Assembly (NCBI GenBank): GCA_903934155.1
Contig: CAIZMS010000045.1
Coordinates: 1 to 14,855, forward strand
Origin: an uncultured bacterium
GTDB lineage: Bacteria > Verrucomicrobiota > Kiritimatiellia > CAIKKV01 > CAITUY01
DNA: 14,855 nucleotides
Direction of reading: 5' to 3'
The notes below the pieces were generated by a model. It did not search any database. It was not told the origin of the DNA and saw only the letters and a list, made by a program, of their open reading frames with translations. Below, piece after piece: positions 1 to 5,970 of this stretch. The stretch's first letter is position 1. Every line of letters begins with the position of its first letter. The translations under genes were made by a program, and so were the position numbers.

Positions 1-54
1 GCCAAGGATGAGGAATGGCATCCGGGCGACAAGTCCGGCGGCAGAGACAAGTAA
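1..54 (+). CDS. 3' end of an unidentified gene (partial)
   Basis: Frame 1 is open from the window edge to a TAA stop at 52-54 and encodes 17 residues, AKDEEWHPGDKSGGRDK. The fragment is strongly charged and hydrophilic, as an unstructured C-terminal tail would be. A strong rho-independent terminator begins about 20 bases after the stop, which supports a real gene ending here. The piece is too short to assign to a family. Confidence 0.5.
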   Translation, partial: AKDEEWHPGDKSGGRDK

Positions 55-75
55 TCCCTGTCAGGCAATAACGGG

Positions 76-116
76 ACGAGGCGCGCCGGATCACCAACGG
101 GGCGCCTCGTTTTTTT
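76..116 (+). terminator. rho-independent terminator upstream of tyrS
   Basis: A perfect 9-bp stem, ACGAGGCGC (76-84) pairing with GCGCCTCGT (102-110), encloses a 17-base loop and is followed directly by seven T residues (110-116). This is the classic intrinsic terminator form. It most likely ends transcription of the gene whose stop is at 52-54. It leaves only about 35 bases before tyrS, so the tyrS promoter must lie within or upstream of the terminator, or tyrS is read by readthrough. A second small hairpin (CCGCC 117-121 with GGCGG 126-130) sits just before the tyrS ribosome binding site. No T-box leader is recognisable and there is no room for one. Confidence 0.88.
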
Positions 117-151
117 CCGCCGCAGGGCGGCGAGGGAATGGGGAGTAATTT

Positions 152-1420
152 ATGGCCAATATCATTGAAACTCTCAAGGAGCGGGGGCTGTTCGACAATG
201 TGACCAGCCCTGATCTACTGAAACAGGTTGAATCGCCGACGACGGTCTATGCCGGTTTCGATCCGACCTCCAGCAGTCTGCAGGTGGGGAACTTTGTCAC
301 CATCATGGGGCTGGCCCACTTCCAGCGGGCCGGGCACCCGGTGATCGCCCTCGCGGGCGGCGCCACCGGTATGATCGGCGATCCGTCAGGAAAGTCCAGT
401 GAGCGGAATCTTCAGTCGCATGAGGAGGTCGAGCGCAATCTGGTGGGCGTAAAGGAGAATCTATCGCGCTTCCTGGATTTCGACTCTAAAACCGCACCGG
501 CGAAGATCGTGAACAACCATGATTGGATGGGGCGGTTCAGCTACATCGAATTTCTCCGTGATGTCGGCAAGCATTTTCGCATGGGCACCATGCTGGGCAA
601 GGAAAGCGTCCGGGCCCGCATGGAAAGTGAAGCCGGCATGAGCTATTGCGAATTCAGCTATCAGTTGATTCAGGCTTATGATTTCCTGCATCTGTGGGAC
701 AAGGAGGGTTGTAAACTCCAGATCGGGGGATCCGATCAATGGGGGAACATCACGGCGGGGGTCGACCTGATCCGCAGGCTCCGGGGTGGCGAAGCCTTTG
801 GAATGACCTTCCCCATCATCTGCGACAGTAGCGGTCAGAAGTTCGGCAAGACCGCCGGAAACGCGGTCTATTTGGATCACAACCGCACCTCGTATTATGA
901 TTTCTACCAGTTTTTCATCCGGACGGAAGACGCGGATGTGATCCGTTTCCTCAAGATTTTCACCTTCCTTCCGATGGCGCAGATCGAAGAGATGGCGCGG
1001 GAGATGGCTTCCGCTCCCGAGAAGCGACTGGCTCAGAAAGTCCTCGCCGAGGAGATGACCCGCACGATTCACGGTGCCCAGGGGGTGGCCATTGCCCAGC
1101 GCGCCAGTGAGGTCCTGTTTGGAGGCTCCATGGAGGGAATGAAGGCCGATGACCTCATCAAGGTCTTTGTGAATGTACCCTCCCGCGAAATGCCCCTGGA
1201 TTCGGTTCGGGATACCGGGTTCCTGGATGTGGCCGTGGCGGCCGGTCTGTGCAAGAGCAAGGGCGAGGCCCGCCGGTTGGTGACCGAGGGTGGATTCTAT
1301 ATCAATAATATCCGCATCACGGATCCCGCAGGAAAGATCTCCGGCGAGTTGCTGGTCGATGGCCGGATTCTGGTGATGCGCGCCGGAAAAAAGAACTACT
1401 GCCTGGTAAAGGTGATCTAA
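152..1420 (+). CDS. tyrS: tyrosyl-tRNA synthetase
   Basis: Class I aminoacyl-tRNA synthetase that charges tRNA-Tyr with tyrosine in the cytoplasm, 422 residues, the normal size for bacterial TyrRS. The Rossmann catalytic core carries the tyrosine-binding YAGFDPT segment (33-39), the GGATGMIGDPSGKS loop (69-82), the CEFSYQLIQAYDFLHLW helix (166-182) and GGSDQWGN (192-199). The KMSKS-type loop reads KFGKT (230-234). The HIGH-type signature reads QVGN (44-47), lacking the usual first His. An S4-like RNA-binding domain occupies roughly 356-410 (FLDVAVAAGLCKSKGEARRLV and following). The ATG is preceded by GGGGAG (140-145) at good spacing. The gene stands alone between the upstream terminator and the AbiE island. 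Identity is very secure. Confidence 0.97.
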   Translation: MANIIETLKERGLFDNVTSPDLLKQVESPTTVYAGFDPTSSSLQVGNFVTIMGLAHFQRAGHPVIALAGGATGMIGDPSGKSSERNLQSHEEVERNLVGVKENLSRFLDFDSKTAPAKIVNNHDWMGRFSYIEFLRDVGKHFRMGTMLGKESVRARMESEAGMSYCEFSYQLIQAYDFLHLWDKEGCKLQIGGSDQWGNITAGVDLIRRLRGGEAFGMTFPIICDSSGQKFGKTAGNAVYLDHNRTSYYDFYQFFIRTEDADVIRFLKIFTFLPMAQIEEMAREMASAPEKRLAQKVLAEEMTRTIHGAQGVAIAQRASEVLFGGSMEGMKADDLIKVFVNVPSREMPLDSVRDTGFLDVAVAAGLCKSKGEARRLVTEGGFYINNIRITDPAGKISGELLVDGRILVMRAGKKNYCLVKVI

Positions 1421-1470
1421 CCCGCTCCTGTAAGTCCACTTTCCTATTCGGAACGATTCACAAATCTGTT

Positions 1471-1498
1471 TACAATAGATAACAAAAAAGATATCTAT
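1471..1498 (+). promoter_or_regulatory. candidate abiE promoter and AbiEi operator (inverted repeat)
   Basis: Between tyrS and abiEi there is an AT-rich stretch with a perfect 7-bp inverted repeat: ATAGATA (1475-1481) and TATCTAT (1492-1498), separated by 10 bases. A TATAAT-like hexamer, TACAAT (1471-1476), overlaps its left edge, so the repeat would cover the probable transcription start. Its -35 partner is weak (about TTCGGA near 1447-1452). AbiEi antitoxins of the studied AbiE systems repress their own operon by binding inverted repeats upstream of the pair. The position fits that model. This is inference; the repeat is short and AT-rich and could be chance. Confidence 0.4.
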
Positions 1499-1503
1499 CG
1501 TAT

Positions 1504-2145
1504 ATGAAGTTCGAGTCATTGGTTGAAGTTGTAGGCGGCTTGGCGTGCTTTGATATGCCGCTATTAGTTCAGGCTTTTACTGTGAAAAGGCCTGCGCTTA
1601 GGGTGCAACTTTCCCGCTGGATGGAGAGTGGAAAAGTTATTGGTTTGCGCAGGGGTGTATATTTGCTTGCCCCAGCCTATCGCCGGGTGCCTGTGAATAC
1701 CGCCGTGCTCGCAAATCAATTGTATAGCCCGTCATATTTGAGCGGTTTGTGGGCAATGGGCTATTACGACATCATTCCCGAACATGTGGTGTGGCTCACG
1801 AGCGTGACATCACGTGTGCCCCGGCATTTTGAAAATCCGGTGGGGGTATTTGACTATCGGAATGTTAAGCAATCGTTTTTTTTCGGATATGGAACAAAGA
1901 AAATTGGCAATCAGGAAGTCCTTGTGGCAGACCCCGAAAAAGCGCTACTGGATTATTGGCATTTGACTTCAGGGGAATGGACAACCACGCGACTCAAGGA
2001 GATGCGTTTTCAGCATGTCGATCTCATTTCCGGAGAACGACTTAAAGACTATGGGCTACGTTTCAAAAGTCTCCGTTTAAACCGAACCATCGAACGATGG
2101 TTGAAACTGGTCGTTCAAGAGTCTGAAGGGTGGGTGACAGTATGA
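1504..2145 (+). CDS. abiEi: AbiEi-family antitoxin / autorepressor of a type IV toxin-antitoxin system
   Basis: 213 residues. The N-terminal part (about 1-60) looks like the winged helix-turn-helix of AbiEi-type antitoxins: LVQAFTVKRPALRVQLSRWM is followed by a basic wing GLRRGVYLL. The C-terminal part holds the conserved features YLSGLWAMGYYDIIPE (78-93) and VADPEKALLDYWHL (141-154), typical of the AbiEi antitoxin domain. Known family members neutralise the AbiEii nucleotidyltransferase without stable complex formation and repress the operon through the HTH. The ATG at 1504 has no clear Shine-Dalgarno, which may mean a very short leader. Its stop overlaps the next start by 4 bp (ATGA), giving translational coupling. 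Codon use is AT-richer than its neighbours (only 20 G+C in the 60 bases 1861-1920), suggesting acquisition. A run of eight T lies at 1876-1883, encoding Phe125-127. Confidence 0.87.
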   Translation: MKFESLVEVVGGLACFDMPLLVQAFTVKRPALRVQLSRWMESGKVIGLRRGVYLLAPAYRRVPVNTAVLANQLYSPSYLSGLWAMGYYDIIPEHVVWLTSVTSRVPRHFENPVGVFDYRNVKQSFFFGYGTKKIGNQEVLVADPEKALLDYWHLTSGEWTTTRLKEMRFQHVDLISGERLKDYGLRFKSLRLNRTIERWLKLVVQESEGWVTV

Positions 2146-2945
2146 AGGAACAAGCCTTAGCCTTGGTGTCGGGGATCAGTGATCCTGGACAAAAGCTCAA
2201 TAGACTGCGCGAATATCTCCAGGCCTTTGTCTTAAGATCGTTGCATGAGTCGGAGGCCTTCAAGCCTTTGGCGTTCGTTGGTGGAACCGCGTTGCGTTTT
2301 TTGCATAACCTGCCACGGTTCTCAGAGGATCTGGACTTCTCGCTCGTTTCGCCGGAAACCTATAAGGGGGCGGAATGGATGGCTAAGATCAAACGGGATT
2401 TGGTGCTAGCTGGATTTGATGCGCAATTGGCCTGGAATGACCGGAAGGTTGTCCATACAGGGTGGATCCGTGTTGAGGGGATTCTGCATGACGTCGGCCT
2501 CTCCGGGATGTCGGCGGAAAAGCTCTCTATTAAACTTGAAATTGACACGCGACCACCGGCTGGTGCGCACTGTGAGCGGCAGGTTATTTCCAGATTCACC
2601 ACATTTTTCATTCAGTACTACGATTTGCCATCCTTGCTGGCAGGAAAACTCCATGCCGTCATAACCCGAAAGTATTCCAAGGGGCGCGACTGGTACGATT
2701 TGTTTTGGTACCTCTCTCAGCGGCCACCGGTTCAGCCCAATATTGATATGCTCCAAAACGCACTGGATCAGACGCAGGGGGCCGGTGTCTTGGATGCACA
2801 ATCATGGACTTTATTGGTTCAGAAGCGACTTGAATCCCTGGATATTGACACTGTTCTTGACGATGTCCGCCCTTTTCTTGAACGGCCTCAAGACGGCGCG
2901 CTGTTGACCCGTGATAACCTGCTTAGACTTGTCAACCCCCTGTAA
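2142..2945 (+). CDS. abiEii: AbiEii/AbiGii-family nucleotidyltransferase toxin
   Basis: 267 residues from the ATG at 2142, which overlaps the abiEi stop as ATGA; a GTG at 2130 would add four residues but is less likely. The protein has the DNA polymerase-beta-like nucleotidyltransferase signature: VGGTALRFLHNLPRFSEDLDFSL (46-68), i.e. the GG-T motif followed by the Asp-x-Asp metal pair (D63, D65). KLSIKLEID (127-135) fits motif II with the further acidic residue. GKLHAVITRKYSKGRDWYDLFWYLS (168-192) is the K...R..RD..DL signature of AbiEii. All catalytic motifs are intact, so the toxin is predicted active. AbiEii toxins are thought to modify nucleic acid targets, tRNA in characterised relatives, and to cause growth arrest. 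The original AbiE locus was found as a phage abortive-infection system. The target of this protein cannot be read from sequence. Confidence 0.92.
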   Translation: MKEQALALVSGISDPGQKLNRLREYLQAFVLRSLHESEAFKPLAFVGGTALRFLHNLPRFSEDLDFSLVSPETYKGAEWMAKIKRDLVLAGFDAQLAWNDRKVVHTGWIRVEGILHDVGLSGMSAEKLSIKLEIDTRPPAGAHCERQVISRFTTFFIQYYDLPSLLAGKLHAVITRKYSKGRDWYDLFWYLSQRPPVQPNIDMLQNALDQTQGAGVLDAQSWTLLVQKRLESLDIDTVLDDVRPFLERPQDGALLTRDNLLRLVNPL

Positions 2946-2978
2946 AACATCAGAAACCGCTTGTTTTCAATACTGGAG

Positions 2979-2998
2979 GGCGGCGCGCTGTCGCCGCC
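2979..2998. repeat. GC-rich hairpin between abiEii and uvrA
   Basis: GGCGGCG (2979-2985) and CGCCGCC (2992-2998) form a perfect 7-bp stem with a 6-base loop, CGCTGT. There is no T tract on either side, so it is not a standard intrinsic terminator. It lies 34 bases after the abiEii stop, in an abrupt GC-rich patch within AT-richer sequence. A further GGCGGC follows at 3010-3015. It resembles half of a REP-like dispersed palindromic element, but only one copy is in this window, so the repeat status is not established. The rest of 2946-3129 shows no gene, no convincing promoter and no E. coli-type LexA site (CTGT-N8-ACAG). Confidence 0.45.
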
Positions 2999-3129
2999 GG
3001 CTCTCGTAAGGCGGCCATCATGAAAATGGCTGGGTCTTTGGATTGGCTTGTATTTCGGTGCGGTTGTCCTGGATTCCGGGTATTCCAGACTCGACGCATG
3101 GTGCGGAAATGGGTAACTTGGATGCCCTT

Positions 3130-5970
3130 ATGAGCCACGATCACATCATCATTGCCGGAGCCCGTGAGCACAACCTCAAGAATATCACGGTTAAGATTCC
3201 CCGCAACAGCCTGACGGTGATTACCGGATTGAGCGGCTCCGGGAAGTCCTCGCTGGCGTTCGACACCCTTTTCGCCGAGGGGCAGCGCCGTTATGTGGAG
3301 AGCCTGTCAGCCTATGTGCGCCAGTTTCTGAACCAGATGCAGAAACCCGATGTGGACACTGTAGAGGGGCTTTCTCCCGCCATCTCGATCGAGCAGCGCA
3401 CGGCGGGATCCAATCCGCGTTCCATTGTGGCGACCACGACGGAAATCCACGATTACCTGCGCCTGCTGTATGCCAATGTCGGGCATCCGCATTGCCCGCA
3501 TTGCGGAAAGCCCGTCTCGGGCCAGTCCGCCGAGGGAATTGTTGACCAGATCCTCCAGCATCCGGCCCGAACGAAGGTCGCGGTGCTGGCACCCCTGCTC
3601 CGGAGCAAGAAGGGGCTGCATGAGGCCGTTTTCGAGAAGGTCCGCAAGCAGGGATTCGTCCGGGTTCGTGTCGATGGCGATCTGGTGGAACTGGACAAGA
3701 TTCCCGCCCTCAATAAGAAAACCGCGCACAATGTTGATGTGGTGGTGGATCGCCTGGTGATTACCGACAAGATCCGGTCGCGGTTGAACGATTCCGTCGA
3801 ACTGGCCCTGAAAGAGGGGGGCGGGGTTCTGATTGTGTTGTTCCAGGCCGACACGGAAACGGGGTGGGCTGAAAAGCTGTATTCCGAAAAACATGCGTGC
3901 CCGGATTGCGGAGTGAGTTTTGAAAAGCTTACCGCGCGGCATTTTTCGTTCAATAGTCCCTATGGCGCCTGTCCAGACTGCTCCGGACTGGGTAGCAAGC
4001 TGGTGTTCGACGAGGGCCTCGTTGTGCCCAATCCGGAACTCTCGATCGAGGACGGCGCCATTCCGCCCTGGCGGCGCGGAGGACGCCGGTTGATCCTGTA
4101 TTACAAGGCGTTGCTTCGAGCCGTGGCCAAGCAGTGCGAATTCAGCCTGGAGACGCCCTTCAAGGATCTTCCGGCGGACATGCGCCGTCTTCTTCTGCAT
4201 GGCTCGGGCGACAAGGACATGACCTTCGGATACTGGCGGGGCGGGGCGTTCCGGAAGTACGAAAAACCGTTTGAGGGCGTGTTGCCGAACCTGGCCCGGC
4301 GTTATACCGAGACGGATAGCGATTTCACCCGGCAGCGGTTGCGTGATTACATGAGCAAGCAGTCCTGCCCGACCTGCAAGGGGGCCCGGTTGCGTCCCGA
4401 AATTCTTTCCTGCACGGTGGGCGGGAAGTCCATTGTGGAGGTGACGCGTCTCTCCGTTCGCAACGCCCTGGGCTTCCTTGGATCCCTGGTTCTCGCCGAG
4501 CAGGAAAAGAAAATTGCCGGCGAGGTCATCAAGGAGATTCAGGAACGGCTTCAATTCCTGGCGGATGTGGGGCTGGACTACCTGACCCTTGATCGGGAGA
4601 GCGGGTCGTTGTCGGGTGGTGAGGCCCAGCGGATCCGGTTGGCGACCCAGATCGGGTCCCGGTTGGTCGGCGTTCTGTATGTTTTGGATGAGCCCAGCAT
4701 CGGACTTCACTATCGGGATAACGAACGGCTGATCAACACCCTGAAGCAACTTCGTGATTTGGGCAACACCGTGGTCGTGGTGGAGCATGACGAGGAGACG
4801 ATCCGGGCGGCGGACTATGTCATCGACCTCGGGCCCGGGGCGGGGCGTCATGGCGGGCAGGTGACCCACCAGGGGACGGTGCCGCAATTGCTGGTGAACA
4901 GACAGTCGCTCACGGCCAAGTATCTGAACGGGGAACTGGTGATTCAAGTGCCGCCCACCCGCAAGGCGCCGGGATCGGACTGGCTCCAGATACTCGGGTG
5001 TACCGAAAACAACCTGAAGAACCTGAATGCCAAAATTCCCCTGGGCCTTTTCGTGTGCGTGACAGGGGTATCCGGGAGCGGGAAGAGCACGCTGGTGGAT
5101 GACATCCTGCGCCGTGCCCTGTTCCGGAAAATCTACGGGTCGCGTGAACTTCCCGGTACGCACCGGAAGTTGCTGGGTGCGGATAAGCTGGACAAGGTGA
5201 TTGTGATCGACCAATCCCCGATAGGGCGGACGCCCCGCAGCAATCCCTCCACCTACACCGGGGCCTTTGCCCCGATTCGGGATCTGTTTGCGGCCCTTCC
5301 GGTATCGAAAGTCCGGGGCTACGGGCCCGGCCGGTTCAGTTTCAATGTCAAGGGGGGGCGGTGCGAGGCGTGCAAAGGCGACGGGATTATCCGTCTCGAA
5401 ATGCATTTTCTCCCTGATGTCTATGTGATGTGCGAGCAGTGTGGCGGACTGCGCTACAACAAGGAGACGCTGGAAGTTCATTACGGGGGCAGGAGCATTG
5501 CCGAGGTGCTGAACCTGACCATCGACGAGGCGTTGGACTTTTTTAAGAATATCCCGGCGATCGAGCGGAAACTGCGCACCTTGTCGGAAGTCGGTCTGGG
5601 CTACATTCAACTGGGCCAATCGGCCACGACGCTTTCGGGCGGCGAGGCCCAGCGCATGAAGCTGGCCTCGGAACTCAGCCGACAGGCGACGGGGAAGACC
5701 CTCTATCTTCTGGATGAACCCACGACCGGGCTTCATTTTGCCGACATCGAGCGGCTCCTGAATGTCATTGAACGGTTGCGGGATGCCGGGAATTCGATTC
5801 TGGTGATCGAGCATAACCTGGACGTCATCAAGCGATGCGATTACATGATTGATCTGGGGTCGGAAGGCGGGGATGATGGGGGACGGATTATCGCCGTGGG
5901 CACTCCGGAAGAAGTGATCCGGTGCGAGGCGTCCCATACCGGACAGGCTTTGCGGAAACATATGGAATGA
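3130..5970 (+). CDS. uvrA: UvrABC excinuclease subunit A
   Basis: DNA damage recognition ATPase of nucleotide excision repair, which loads UvrB at lesions. The 946 residues match the usual bacterial length of about 940. It has tandem ABC ATPase modules. Module 1: Walker A GLSGSGKSS (33-41), zinc-binding CPDC...CPDC (257-260 and 281-284), signature LSGGEAQRIRLA (494-505), Walker B YVLDEPSIGLH (517-527). Module 2: Walker A GVSGSGKST (646-654), zinc-binding CEAC...CEQC (745-748 and 768-771), signature LSGGEAQRMKLA (835-846), Walker B YLLDEPTTGLH (859-869). An extra Cys pair sits at 122/125 (CPHC), within the UvrB-binding region. The start at 3130 gives the family N-terminus MSHDHIIIAGAREHNLKN. 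In-frame alternatives are ATG 3109 and TTG 3043, which would add unconserved residues. It overlaps the next gene by 4 bp, so it probably heads the long downstream operon. Confidence 0.97.
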   Translation: MSHDHIIIAGAREHNLKNITVKIPRNSLTVITGLSGSGKSSLAFDTLFAEGQRRYVESLSAYVRQFLNQMQKPDVDTVEGLSPAISIEQRTAGSNPRSIVATTTEIHDYLRLLYANVGHPHCPHCGKPVSGQSAEGIVDQILQHPARTKVAVLAPLLRSKKGLHEAVFEKVRKQGFVRVRVDGDLVELDKIPALNKKTAHNVDVVVDRLVITDKIRSRLNDSVELALKEGGGVLIVLFQADTETGWAEKLYSEKHACPDCGVSFEKLTARHFSFNSPYGACPDCSGLGSKLVFDEGLVVPNPELSIEDGAIPPWRRGGRRLILYYKALLRAVAKQCEFSLETPFKDLPADMRRLLLHGSGDKDMTFGYWRGGAFRKYEKPFEGVLPNLARRYTETDSDFTRQRLRDYMSKQSCPTCKGARLRPEILSCTVGGKSIVEVTRLSVRNALGFLGSLVLAEQEKKIAGEVIKEIQERLQFLADVGLDYLTLDRESGSLSGGEAQRIRLATQIGSRLVGVLYVLDEPSIGLHYRDNERLINTLKQLRDLGNTVVVVEHDEETIRAADYVIDLGPGAGRHGGQVTHQGTVPQLLVNRQSLTAKYLNGELVIQVPPTRKAPGSDWLQILGCTENNLKNLNAKIPLGLFVCVTGVSGSGKSTLVDDILRRALFRKIYGSRELPGTHRKLLGADKLDKVIVIDQSPIGRTPRSNPSTYTGAFAPIRDLFAALPVSKVRGYGPGRFSFNVKGGRCEACKGDGIIRLEMHFLPDVYVMCEQCGGLRYNKETLEVHYGGRSIAEVLNLTIDEALDFFKNIPAIERKLRTLSEVGLGYIQLGQSATTLSGGEAQRMKLASELSRQATGKTLYLLDEPTTGLHFADIERLLNVIERLRDAGNSILVIEHNLDVIKRCDYMIDLGSEGGDDGGRIIAVGTPEEVIRCEASHTGQALRKHME

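Noticed and set aside
461..1519. A 352-codon minus-strand open frame opposite tyrS
   Set aside because: Antisense to conserved TyrRS coding sequence; the translation is low-complexity-like with no motif and no ribosome binding site was evident.
2979..2998. Hairpin after abiEii as a rho-independent terminator
   Set aside because: There is no T tract after the stem in either direction, so it is listed as a repeat-like hairpin instead.
3043..3129. Extended uvrA start at TTG 3043 or ATG 3109
   Set aside because: The added residues do not look like a UvrA N-terminus, whereas ATG 3130 gives the conserved beginning and the normal length.
2946..3129. SOS (LexA) box in front of uvrA
   Set aside because: No CTGT-N8-ACAG match; the CTGT at 2988-2991 is not followed by ACAG at the right distance.
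3307..5961. An 884-codon open frame on the minus strand opposite uvrA
   Set aside because: It lies wholly antisense to a clearly functional uvrA, has no recognisable domain, and its composition is what GC-rich codon bias on the other strand produces.
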